Below are positions 17,376 to 25,351 of a DNA stretch of 64,000 nucleotides, one piece after another; within the stretch, counting starts at the first letter, position 1; every line of letters starts with the position of its first letter. Below the pieces are notes generated by a model. It made no database searches, was not told the DNA's origin, and was given only the letters and a program-made list of their open reading frames with translations. The stretch is from NCBI RefSeq assembly GCF_000720765.1, contig NZ_JODC01000001.1:124001-188000 (forward strand), written 5' to 3'. Source of the stretch: Streptomyces sp. NRRL S-646. GTDB lineage: Bacteria; Actinomycetota; Actinomycetes; Streptomycetales; Streptomycetaceae. Both the position numbers and the translations under genes were made by a program.

Positions 17376-18788
17376 CTACCTGGGCCAGCGGGCGATCTGC
17401 ACGTTCTCCAGCATGCCGACCGCGTCCGGCACGAGGATGGCGGCGGAGTAATAGGTGCTGACGAGGTACGAGGTGATGGCCTGCTCGTTGATGCCCATGA
17501 AGCGGACCGACAGGCCCGGTTCGTACTCGTCCGGCAGACCTGTCTGATGAAGACCGATGACACCTTGGTTGTCCTCGCCGGTACGCATGCAGAGGATCGA
17601 GCTGGTCCGCTCCTTAGTGATGGGGATCTTGTTGCAGGGAAGGATGGGAACCCCGCGCCAGGCCGGGACCTGCTGACCACCCAGGTCGACGTGGTCCGGA
17701 TAGAGCCCGCGGGCGTTGAACTCACGCCCGATCGCCGCGATGGTCTTCGGGTGCGCGAGGAAGAACTTGGATCCGCGACGGCGGCAGAGCAGCTCGTCCA
17801 GGTCGTCCGGGGTCGGCGGGCCGGAGTGCGTCTGGAAGCGCTGCTTGAAGTCGGCGTTGTGGAGCAGGCCGAACTCCTTGTTGTTGACCAGCTCGTGCTC
17901 CTGGCGCTCGCGCAACGCCTCGATGGTGAGCCTGAGTTGCTCCTTGGTCTGGTTCATCGGTTCGTTGTAGAGGTCGGCGACCCTCGTATGGATCCGCAGA
18001 ATGGTCTGCGCGACCGAGAGTTCGTACTCGCGCGGATTCAGTTCGTAGTCGACGAACGCGCCGGGCAGGTCATGCTCGCCGGTGTGGCCGGCTGACATCG
18101 CGATCTCCGCCTCGCCGCGGTGGTTCTGCCGTTGGCGGGGAAGCGACGTGAACCGTTCGATGTGGTCCCGCAGGCCCGGCGCCGTGGACAGCACGGCCTC
18201 GAAGTCGGCGCGAGACAGGGTGAGCAGGGTGCCCGAGGTCTCGGCGGTGGCGGTGTGCTCCCAAGGGGCGTTCCCGTCCAGCAGGGCGTGGTCCCCGAAC
18301 CGGTCACCATCTGCGAGTACGTCCAGAGCGACCTCGTCGCCGTACTCACCGACGGAGGTCTGGCTGATGCGGCCGTGGGCGATCAGATGGAGCTGATCCG
18401 CGGGCGCACCGCGTACCACCAGCGTCTCGCCGGCCTGGAAGTCGCGCTGGACACACCGATCGGCGAGGGCAGTGAGTACCTCTACGTCGTCGAAGCCGCG
18501 CAGCAGGGCCAGTTCACCGAGCTCACGGGGGATCACCCGGACGTCGGCGCCGTCCTGGATGAACTCCACGCGCCCGTCGCCGACGGTGTAGGTCAGACGA
18601 CGGTTCACCCGGTAGACCCCGCCCTTGGTCTCCACCCAGGGGAGCATCCGCAGCAGCCAGCGGGAGGTGATCTCCTGCATCTGCGGGGCGGACTTGGTGG
18701 TGGTGGCGAGGTTGCGGGCGGCCGCCGTGCCGAGGCTGGTTTGCCGGGGTGGCTCCAGCCGCGCCTCCGGGCTTGAGTCAACAGTCAT
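17376..18788 (-). CDS. Family 2B encapsulin shell protein with cyclic-nucleotide-binding-like domain
   Basis: This 470-residue protein has an HK97-type encapsulin shell fold (from [19 protein letters not shown] through [27 protein letters not shown] to the A-domain end [20 protein letters not shown]). It also has an inserted cyclic-nucleotide-binding-like domain at residues 93-205. That layout defines family 2B encapsulins (the EshA group), which self-assemble into nanocompartments and, next to 2-MIB synthase genes, package that enzyme. In the phosphate-binding cassette the usual FGE is FGD (164-166) and the usual Arg is missing (NAPWEHTA), so cAMP binding is doubtful. The ATG at 18788 has AAGGAGAG upstream. 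It is the first gene of the leftward cluster. Confidence 0.93.
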   Translation of the reverse strand: MTVDSSPEARLEPPRQTSLGTAAARNLATTTKSAPQMQEITSRWLLRMLPWVETKGGVYRVNRRLTYTVGDGRVEFIQDGADVRVIPRELGELALLRGFDDVEVLTALADRCVQRDFQAGETLVVRGAPADQLHLIAHGRISQTSVGEYGDEVALDVLADGDRFGDHALLDGNAPWEHTATAETSGTLLTLSRADFEAVLSTAPGLRDHIERFTSLPRQRQNHRGEAEIAMSAGHTGEHDLPGAFVDYELNPREYELSVAQTILRIHTRVADLYNEPMNQTKEQLRLTIEALRERQEHELVNNKEFGLLHNADFKQRFQTHSGPPTPDDLDELLCRRRGSKFFLAHPKTIAAIGREFNARGLYPDHVDLGGQQVPAWRGVPILPCNKIPITKERTSSILCMRTGEDNQGVIGLHQTGLPDEYEPGLSVRFMGINEQAITSYLVSTYYSAAILVPDAVGMLENVQIARWPR

Positions 18789-20027
18789 CGGGCTAGCTCT
18801 CCTTGTTCAGGGCCGGTGATGGCACGCATGTGGGCGCCATCGGGCAACTGGAGCAAAACGGGGCATTTGACGTGGAATCAGTCCAGATTCAGGTGAACAC
18901 TAATGGCCGCTTCGCCCCGTGGGCCAAGGAAAGTGGGTGACATTAACTCGATGCGATGATCGCGACCGCGCGATGTTTGCCCGGGTACCGACGGGATTCC
19001 GCCCCGATTGAGCGGCGCGTCCCGACGAGTGGCCGGCCGGCTTCCACAACGGGGGATCGGACGAGTCGAGCGGCCGCGGAAGTGTCGTATACCCAGGCCG
19101 CCTTGGGCGATCGGGCCAGTCGGGGGCGCCCGCCCCCTGCCGCCACCGTCCGCAGATGTCACGGTCGGCACCTTGCATCTCGGCATCGGAAAGGCGACAG
19201 GACTCGGCCGGGGCGCAGTGGTCCGGCTGCGGCGACGGATCGATAATGCGCTGCCGTGTGCTTCTGTCCGCTCCTCTGCACGTTCTTGAGGACTCGTTGA
19301 GCTGCTCGTTGAGGTGCTCCTCCTGGAACACGACCCGATGCAGTCGGACACCGGGGTGCACCCCCACGTCCTTGGTGCCCCGGCGTCGCCTCCGGGCCCT
19401 CGCGCCGACTTGCAGGCAGAGCACCCCGAAGGCCGGACCGACCACGCTCCTGTATGTCGGCGCCTGGCCGCGGCGGCGCCGCTCCGTCGACCAGGCCCCG
19501 CGCTGCAGCACCTCGACGGTGTGAGGGAGCCGGTCCGAGGTGAAGCTGCGGCGAATCATCTGCTGGGTCTCGGGGCGGGCAGCAGGCGGACCGTGGCGGG
19601 GGTGGCCCCCCCGAGTCGGACTGGGTGGACAAGTGGAACTGAGCCGGGCCAAGTGCGCACGGGCACACGGCCGTAGTCCGGCGTTCCTCGCGTTACAGCC
19701 CCTGTCGGCCAACTCCTGGTTGGTCAGGGCGGCTTCGGGCCCACGGGGTCCTAGGCGCGCCGGCGGCGTACACCCACGCCCCGGTCGAGAAGGTTACCGA
19801 CGATGCTGGCGTGCGGGCGGCGGTGACGCTGAGCATGCGATCGGTACCGGCCAGTCGGCCCGCCAACTGCCTCCGGGAGCGCGCCCGGGAAACACTGCCG
19901 GGCACTGCGGGGACTCCCGCAGTTCGAGGCCGTCCCGGGTCGCATCGGAGTGCCCCGCTTGGGCGACCGTCCTCGTAGCGGCCATCAACACGTTTGCGTT
20001 TGACACTCCGTTACTGAGAGATGTCCT
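18789..20027. other. Long region upstream of the encapsulin gene without a supportable gene
   Basis: The leftward 2-MIB promoter should lie in roughly 18800-19000, where base composition is locally less GC-rich, but I cannot place -35/-10 boxes. Between about 19290 and 19559 the minus strand has a stretch with GC-rich third positions (starting IRRSFTSDRLPHTVEVLQ) that could be the remains of a gene; it matches no family I know and the frame loses coding character to its left. The remainder looks like degraded sequence. Confidence 0.5.
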
Positions 20028-20489
20028 TCACGATGCGGGTGGCTGCGGCCGGCCTTCGGGCGTGGGGGGCAGTGGGTAGACGTGCACGGCGCCCGGGCAG
20101 ACCGTCACGTCGAGTGTCGTCACCTCGGCGGCGGCGCGGTTGCGCATGCGGCACACGTCCGGGTAGAAGATGTCGCGGGTGCCGATGAACACCGACACCG
20201 GTGCGAGGCCGTTCAGCGGGCCATTGATCGGGCTCAGGCGCGCGTCGGCCGGATCATCACCACCCGCCCAGGCGTGGCCCATCTCGACGAGGCCGGCAGG
20301 GGACAACCACGGGTCATGCCGTGCGACGGACTGCACCGCGGGTTGGCTGAGCGTGAGATCGAGCCAGGGGGAGCTCAGATCGATCCGGCGGGGCTGCGGT
20401 AGACCTGCCGCCGGTAGTTGTTGGGCGATGCCGAGCGCGAGACCGCCGCCGGCTGAGTCGCCGGCGAGGGTCACCGCTGCGGCGGGCAA
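20028..20489 (-). pseudogene. C-terminal half of an HSL-type alpha/beta hydrolase
   Basis: About 154 residues match the second half of hormone-sensitive-lipase-like esterases. The nucleophile elbow TLAGDSAGGGLAL is at the very start, then LSSPWLDLTLSQPA, the acid residue in VFIGTRDIFYPD and the catalytic His in GAVHVYPLPP. The first 130-150 residues, including the HGG oxyanion motif, are absent. Upstream sequence up to the XRE gene (20490-20561) does not encode them in any frame. The ORF begins at a TTG without a ribosome site. I therefore read it as a truncated, probably inactive esterase gene rather than a short functional one. Confidence 0.7.
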
Positions 20490-20561
20490 GCGAACCTGGC
20501 GTGGGGCGGGTCCACGATGGCCTGACCTCCGGCGGCTGAACGGGGTCCGGCCGCCCGACTG

Positions 20562-21440
20562 CTACGACGTGGAGAACAGACCCGGCCCCGGAGATGAGGG
20601 GCCGTCGGCGCGGACGCCGTTCGTGACCCGCAGGAACTCCAGCTTTTCGGCATCGGCGGATCCTGCTGCCACCGTGTAGACGATGAGGCGGACGTCGCAG
20701 CCCGGGACGGTGAGTACGTCGCAGTCGCAGGTCACCTCGCCGACCTGAGGGTGCACGATGGTCTTGCGGGCCGAGACGTGCACACCGACCGCCCCCTCGT
20801 CCCACAGGCGGGTGAACTCCGCGCTGGCGGAACGGAGTTCCTCGACAAGGTCGGCCAGGCCGCGGTCGTGGGGGTAGTCGACGAGAGCGGTGCGCAGATC
20901 GGCGACGAGGGTGGCCTTCAGGGTGTCGCCCTCCTGGATCACGGGCCAGGCCGCGAGCCCTGAGGGGCCTGTGGCGAAGACCGACCGCACCAGGCTCCGC
21001 TCGGTGGGTGTGCGTGCGCTGGGGTCGCCCAGCAGCGCGGCCCAGGCGGGAGTCCAGGACAGCAGGGTCCAGTCGGCGCTGAACACGCCCACGGGGAATT
21101 CCCCTAGGCGTGCCAGCATCCGTTGGACCCCGGCCGGAACATGCGTGGAGATCGTCCCCTCGTGCGGGGGGAGGAGGCCGGCCAGCCGGTAGGCGTAATC
21201 GCGCTCCGCGGGCTGCAGCTGCAGGGCCCTGGCCAGGCTCGCGACCACCTGCGCAGAGGGGCTGGTGGCGCGCCCCTGCTCCAGGCGCACCACATAGTCG
21301 ACCGACAGCCCTGCGAGTTCGGCCAATTCCTCGCGCCGCAACCCCACTGCACGTCGACCGGCCTGCGAGGTCCGCCCGACATCGAGGGGAGAAAGCCGGT
21401 CGCGCCAGCGGCGCAGTGCAGTGCCAAGGGTCTCGTCCAC
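20562..21440 (-). CDS. XRE-family regulator with MmyB-like ligand-binding domain
   Basis: This 292-residue regulator starts with a helix-turn-helix (GRRAVGLRREELAELAGLS, then VDYVVRLEQGRATSPSAQVV, residues about 28-70). A MmyB-like PAS-type domain follows, with FSADWTLLSWTPAWAALLGDP and, towards the end, VGEVTCDCDVLTVPGCD and RLIVYTVAAGSADAEKLEFL. Such proteins are named after MmyB of the methylenomycin cluster and often sit divergent from an oxidoreductase gene they control. Here the divergent neighbour is the SDR gene at 21543, with about 100 bp between the starts, so it is the likely target. The ligand is unknown. Confidence 0.88.
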   Translation of the reverse strand: MDETLGTALRRWRDRLSPLDVGRTSQAGRRAVGLRREELAELAGLSVDYVVRLEQGRATSPSAQVVASLARALQLQPAERDYAYRLAGLLPPHEGTISTHVPAGVQRMLARLGEFPVGVFSADWTLLSWTPAWAALLGDPSARTPTERSLVRSVFATGPSGLAAWPVIQEGDTLKATLVADLRTALVDYPHDRGLADLVEELRSASAEFTRLWDEGAVGVHVSARKTIVHPQVGEVTCDCDVLTVPGCDVRLIVYTVAAGSADAEKLEFLRVTNGVRADGPSSPGPGLFSTS

Positions 21441-21542
21441 CCGACCATTGTGTCCGCCGGACAGCCGCTGTGCCTGGTACGGGCAGTCCTACCGTCGCAC
21501 AGAGCACTGGTTGTCATCGCGCCGCGGGCCGAGGGTGAATGC

Positions 21543-22238
21543 ATGACGACAACATTCATCACTGGAGCCAACAAATCCCTCGGGTACGAGACCGCCCGCC
21601 GCTTGATCGAGGCCGGTCACACCGTCGTCGTCGGCGCTCGTGATCCAGAGCGTGGCCAGGCGGCCGCCGACGCACTCGGTGCCCGTTTCGTACAGATCGA
21701 CGTGACCGACGACGAGTCGGTCGTCGCGGCCGCCGCCGACATCGCGGCCCGCGAGGGCGCCATCGACGTCCTGATCAACAACGCGGGTGTCTTCGGGCCG
21801 CACCGCCCCGCCGAGCAGCTCACGGCCGCCGACGCGTCCGCGGTGTTCGAGGTCAATGTCGTGGGGATCGTCCGGGTGACGCACGCTTTCCTGCCCCTGC
21901 TGCGCAAGTCCGCGCACCCGGTGATCGTCAATGTCTCCAGCGGCATGGGGTCGTTCGCCGCCACCCACGACGCCGAGCGCGTCGAGTCGAGGAACCTCGC
22001 GCCGCTCTACACGGCGTCGAAGGCCGCTGTGTCCATGCTGACCACGCAGTACGCGAAGTCCTGGCCCGACGTGAAGGTGAACGCGGCCGACCCGGGCTAC
22101 ACCGCGACCGACTTCAACGCGCACAGCGGCCCGCAGACCGTGACCGAGGGGACCGACGCGATCGTCGAACTCGCCACCGTCGGAGCGGACGGACCGACCG
22201 GAACCTTCCGCGACCGTCACGGTGCGCTGGCCTGGTGA
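21543..22238 (+). CDS. SDR-family NAD(P)-dependent oxidoreductase
   Basis: This 231-residue classical short-chain dehydrogenase has the cofactor motif TGANKSLGYETARRL (TGxxxxxG), the NNAGV motif, an Asn in the VFEVNVVG strand, a Ser in VNVSSGMG and the catalytic YTASKAA. A DPGYTATDFN follows the sheet, and the ending TGTFRDRHG is typical of carbonyl reductase-like SDRs that act on small carbonyls. The ATG at 21543 begins the conserved part, without a strong ribosome site. It is divergent from the XRE/MmyB regulator, which probably regulates it. Substrate specificity cannot be inferred. Confidence 0.88.
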   Translation: MTTTFITGANKSLGYETARRLIEAGHTVVVGARDPERGQAAADALGARFVQIDVTDDESVVAAAADIAAREGAIDVLINNAGVFGPHRPAEQLTAADASAVFEVNVVGIVRVTHAFLPLLRKSAHPVIVNVSSGMGSFAATHDAERVESRNLAPLYTASKAAVSMLTTQYAKSWPDVKVNAADPGYTATDFNAHSGPQTVTEGTDAIVELATVGADGPTGTFRDRHGALAW

Positions 22239-22273
22239 TCCACCTCTGAACACGGAGGACGCCCGGTACGGAG

Positions 22274-22371
22274 GAGGCTGTCACTGGAACATCGTTTCAG
22301 GTTTGACCTGCCGGGATGTGAGCCCTCTCGGGTGCCGGGACGACATTCCATGGTGAAAAACTGACAGCCTC
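22274..22371. mobile_element. 98-bp inverted-repeat element, candidate IS remnant or MITE
   Basis: GAGGCTGTCA at 22274-22283 is repeated exactly in inverse orientation as TGACAGCCTC at 22362-22371, enclosing 78 bp with no gene. The perfect terminal repeats at both ends look like the ends of an internally deleted insertion sequence. The right end directly abuts the point where homology of the deaminase remnant begins, suggesting that insertion or deletion removed that gene's 5' end. No target-site duplication is visible. A simple hairpin cannot be excluded. Confidence 0.45.
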
Positions 22372-22735
22372 GTGAGCCTGCGCGGGGGTGCCCGGGCGCC
22401 TAAGAAGGGCAACCATCTGTTCGGCGCGCTGCTGACCGACTCCGCTGGAGATGTCCTGCCCACGACCCAGAACACGGTGCTGACAGAACGCGACCTCACT
22501 GGTCACGCGGAGACCAACCTGGTGCGGTTGGCTTCGCGCACGCTGGAACCGAGTCAGCTCCTCGAGGCCGCCGTGTACGCCAGCCCCGAACCGTGTGCGA
22601 TGTGCTCCGGCGCCGTCTACTGGAGCGGTGTCCGCCGAGTCGTGTACGCGCTCGCGGCCACGGAGCCTGAATGTCCTCGCGGGAGCGGATCCGAACGAAC
22701 CGCTGCTCCACTTGCCGTGCGATGGACCTTCATGA
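22372..22735 (+). pseudogene. Nucleoside/guanine deaminase-like gene, truncated and frameshifted
   Basis: The frame from GTG 22372 encodes HLFGALLTDSAGDVL, the zinc-site motif GHAETNLVRLAS (HAE) and the second zinc motif SPEPCAMCSGAVYWSGVRRVVYAL (PCAMC). These identify the cytidine deaminase-like superfamily, guanine deaminase/TadA branch. The first 20 or so residues are missing, cut at the inverted repeat. After VVYAL the frame loses homology. The expected continuation NVLAGADPNEPLLHLPC appears in another frame around 22670-22720 and then stops at 22733. The zinc ligands survive, but the C-terminal region is lost, so the gene is probably dead. Confidence 0.7.
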
Positions 22736-22831
22736 TCAGAGAAGGCACAGGACACCGACGACCCTGCGCAGGACGCGGGTGTCATCGCCTGGGATCGGGT
22801 CGCACGACGGATCTGCAGCAATGTCTGCGTG

Positions 22832-23683
22832 TCACTGCGAGCCTGTGGCCGCCAGGGCCGCGGTGATGGGTTCGAGCTCGGTGATCAGTTCGTCGAGTTC
22901 GGCGGGGGACAGGGCGGCGTAGGGCGGGGTGGCGAGTTCGTCGGTGAGGGTTTCGATGCGTTGTTTGGTCGCGCGGCCGGCGTCGGTGAAGTGGTCGTCG
23001 GTGTCGATGAGTCCGCGTTCGCGCAGGCCGTCCATGACCGCGGCCAGGCGCTCCTTGGGCAGGTGATGGATGCGTCCGAACGACTGTGGGGGGTGGATGC
23101 CCATCTCCAGAGCGGAGAGCACGTGGGCCTCCGTGCCGCCGATGCGGGCGCCGACGAGAGCGGCGATGTGCCCGTCGCCGCGGTGCTCGCGCAGCATGGT
23201 CGCGGAGTGCCACAGTCGGGCGACGGGGTCGCTGGGTACCTCAAGGGTGCGCATGCCGGCGTACATCACCCGGCCTTCGGTGGGGGCGCTCGCCGCGGCC
23301 TTGGTGGTCAGGTCTGCGGCGCGCACCAGGCCCGGGGAGTCGGACAGTTCGTCGCCGAGGATGCGCCGCAGGGAGGCCGCACTGCCCCGCTCCCGCGCGG
23401 CCACGGAGGCCTCGGGCGGGATGGTCTCCCAGGCGCTGGGGATGTGCCGTGCGGCTTCCCCGTCGGCGAAGTTGTAGAAGGCTGCGTGTACGACTTGGGC
23501 CGGCACTCGTCCCAGTGGTGCGGCGCGGCTGGCGAAGTAGCCGTCCCAGTAGGTGCGGTGGCCGAGTGCGGCCAGTTCCTCGTTGCACTCATCGGCCATG
23601 AACGTGACCAGGCAGATCGGCTCCAGGAGCTCGAACATGCGACGGGCGATGTGAGTCATCGGATGCAAGCACGTCTTGCCCAT
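22832..23683 (-). CDS. SCO6745 family protein (helical, MarR-like C-terminal region)
   Basis: This 283-residue protein belongs to a family widespread in Streptomyces and known by the SCO6745 locus. Typical segments are HIARRMFELLEPICLVTF near the start, GYFASRAAPLGRVPAQVVHAAFYNF, ARLWHSATMLREHRGDGH followed by IAALVGARIGGTEA, and a C-terminal winged-helix-like part ending in ELEPITAALAATG. No enzymatic function is established for the family. The start at 23683 follows GGGAGA; an upstream in-frame ATG at 23800 is possible but lacks support. The gene is flanked on both sides by pseudogenes. Confidence 0.8.
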   Translation of the reverse strand: MGKTCLHPMTHIARRMFELLEPICLVTFMADECNEELAALGHRTYWDGYFASRAAPLGRVPAQVVHAAFYNFADGEAARHIPSAWETIPPEASVAARERGSAASLRRILGDELSDSPGLVRAADLTTKAAASAPTEGRVMYAGMRTLEVPSDPVARLWHSATMLREHRGDGHIAALVGARIGGTEAHVLSALEMGIHPPQSFGRIHHLPKERLAAVMDGLRERGLIDTDDHFTDAGRATKQRIETLTDELATPPYAALSPAELDELITELEPITAALAATGSQ

Positions 23684-23774
23684 CGGGTTCTCCCTTTGTG
23701 AGGTGTGCCGGCTTGGACCGTCCGGCACACCGGAACTCATCGGCGACCGAAAGGGAAGGAGTGCAGAAGGGTCG

Positions 23775-24014
23775 GCGTCCGGGCTTCGGTCCGTTTTCAC
23801 GATGGCGCGGCGCGATGTTGAAGACCGTCACGCCGGTGACGATGAGCGTGAGGGCGGCGCTCACGCCTGGGGTGATGGGCTCCTCGAAGGGAGGAACGGC
23901 GATGAGAGTTGTCAGGACGGGGCTGATCGCGCCGGCTGTCGCAGCGAGGTTGCTGCCGAGTGCGCGCACCGCGTGGGCGTAGCTCAGGGTCGAGAGCAGC
24001 CCCGTACCGATGCC
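23775..24014 (-). pseudogene. C-terminal fragment of an EamA/DMT-family transporter
   Basis: About 80 residues on the minus strand match the last three membrane helices of a drug/metabolite transporter. Visible pieces are GIGTGLLSTLSYAHAVRALG, LAATAGAISPVLTTLIAV (the helix with a conserved Pro) and TPGVSAALTLIVTGVTVF. The remaining seven or so helices are missing. Upstream, the sequence switches within a few bases to a piece of a quinone oxidoreductase. The tail runs on into the start of the SCO6745-family gene without a proper stop. It is a deletion scar, not a functional gene. Confidence 0.65.
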
Positions 24015-24033
24015 TGGAGGCACGTGCCGCTGA

Positions 24034-24129
24034 TACCAGCAGGAGCGTCTTGCCGATCGTTTTCCTGGCCTCCATGGCGGCGTGGGCGTCGGCCGCACGC
24101 TCCAGTGGGAAGGTCTGACTCCGACGCAC
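24034..24129 (-). pseudogene. C-terminal tail of a quinone oxidoreductase (zinc-binding dehydrogenase family)
   Basis: Thirty-two residues on the minus strand, ending RAADAHAAMEARKTIGKTLLLV, match the last helix and strand of quinone oxidoreductase-like MDR proteins (FPLE.AA.AH..ME.....GK.LL.V). Nothing of the cofactor domain remains. The fragment is joined almost directly to the transporter fragment on its left, so both probably result from one deletion or recombination. The rest of 24130-24254 shows nothing I can assign. Confidence 0.5.
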
Positions 24130-24254
24130 CGTGTCATACAGACGAGGCGCGTGATCGCCTTCACGGAATGCGCGCCAGGACCGTCATTTGGGACCATTGA
24201 GGCGCCTCGAATCGGCCTCAGTTTGTGGAGATCGCTGCTCGTGAAGGATGGCGG

Positions 24255-25253
24255 TTACGTGTCGAGCAATTCCGCGGCGAAGACGTCCTCGATCCTCCAC
24301 TGCCGGCTGGTCAGGCCTTGCTGGTAGTGATAGCGCAGGCAGGTGTCGAGGGCGGCGCGGTTGGCCGCGATGCCGTAGGGCCACCAGTCCTCGGGGAACT
24401 CTTCACCGTTGCGATCCACCAGGGCGTTCATCCAGGGAATCATGGTCTGGACCTGGTAGAGCCTGCGGCTTTGGCGGTAGCGTTCGGCAGCGGCGTCTTT
24501 CGCCCGGGAGAAGGCACGGTAGACGCCGTGCGCGAATTCAGGATGGTCCCGCAGCAGTTCTTGCCGCATGACGATGGTGTGCATCATCGGGAAGACGCCG
24601 GTTCGCCGGTAGTAGTCGCGTTCCAGCAGCTCGAAGTCGGGGAACAGCCGGGTGACGTTCGGGGATCCGTCGAGCACGCACTGCGGGACGTTCGCCGAGA
24701 ACAGCGCATCGATCTCACCGGCGTCGAGCATCGCGCTCAGTGTCTTTCCCCCGGGTGCGATGCGCACGTCGACTTCGGCCGGGTGCGGATGGGGGATGAA
24801 GCCGAAGGGGGGCGCGGGGTGTTCGAGGCCGCCGATCAGCCAACGGCTCTCCTCGGGGTTGAAGCCGTACTCGTCCATCAGGATTCCTTTGGCCCACACA
24901 CCGGAGTCCTGACCGTAGACGCCGAACTCGCCGATGGTCCTGCCCGCGAGATCGCTCGGTTCCCTGATCCCGCCGTGGGCATTGACGAAGATGCACGAGT
25001 GACGGAACTCGCGGTTCGGGAAGACCGGCAACGCTACGTACGGCAGGCCGGTCTCCAGCAGCCGCAGGTAGAACGTGAGACCGAGTTCGGAGACGTCGAA
25101 CTCGTTTCCGCGGATCAGTCGGTCGAACAGCTCCGGCAGGTTCGCTGCGGTTTCCATCGTGACGTCGATGCCGTCGGTGCTTACGGTTCCGTCGAACAGG
25201 GCCCGCGTCGTGTCGTACGGGAAGCACCCGACCGTGAGGGCAGGGGCGGCCAT
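24255..25253 (-). CDS. 4,5-dihydroxyphthalate decarboxylase-like / substrate-binding-fold protein
   Basis: This 332-residue protein has a periplasmic-binding-protein fold of the NMT1/4,5-dihydroxyphthalate decarboxylase group. Segments include TVGCFPYDTTRALFDGTV, the RGNEFDVSELGLTFYLRLL stretch, ALPVFPNREFRHSCIFVN, LAGRTIGEFGVYGQDSGVWA, the MLDAGEIDALFSANVPQC part, and YYRRTGVFPMMHTIVMR. No signal peptide is present, which favours a cytoplasmic enzyme such as a decarboxylase rather than a transport receptor. The ATG at 25253 has AAGGAG six bases upstream. It is divergent from the LysR gene at 25352, its probable regulator. The actual substrate is unknown; phthalate-pathway partners are not nearby. 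Confidence 0.75.
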   Translation of the reverse strand: MAAPALTVGCFPYDTTRALFDGTVSTDGIDVTMETAANLPELFDRLIRGNEFDVSELGLTFYLRLLETGLPYVALPVFPNREFRHSCIFVNAHGGIREPSDLAGRTIGEFGVYGQDSGVWAKGILMDEYGFNPEESRWLIGGLEHPAPPFGFIPHPHPAEVDVRIAPGGKTLSAMLDAGEIDALFSANVPQCVLDGSPNVTRLFPDFELLERDYYRRTGVFPMMHTIVMRQELLRDHPEFAHGVYRAFSRAKDAAAERYRQSRRLYQVQTMIPWMNALVDRNGEEFPEDWWPYGIAANRAALDTCLRYHYQQGLTSRQWRIEDVFAAELLDT

Positions 25254-25334
25254 GAATACTCCTTTTCGTCGGCTCTGCTGTTTCCATCGTTGGACGTCGC
25301 ACTGTCGGCTGTCCAAGACCCTTTGGGAACCTCC

Positions 25335-25351
25335 GATACCGCACGGGTATC
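25335..25351. promoter_or_regulatory. Candidate LysR operator (palindrome with T-N11-A)
   Basis: GATACC (25335-25340) and GGTATC (25346-25351) form a perfect 6-bp inverted repeat with a 5-bp spacer. It contains the LysR-type box T-N11-A (T at 25337, A at 25349). It lies between the divergent decarboxylase-like and lysR genes and abuts the first possible lysR start codon, which suits autorepression plus ligand-dependent control of the divergent gene. Confidence 0.55.

Noticed and set aside
18900..19712. 270-codon minus-strand frame upstream of the encapsulin gene
   Set aside because: Only a central part shows coding-like third positions; no family match, no ribosome site, and the left part reads like random sequence.
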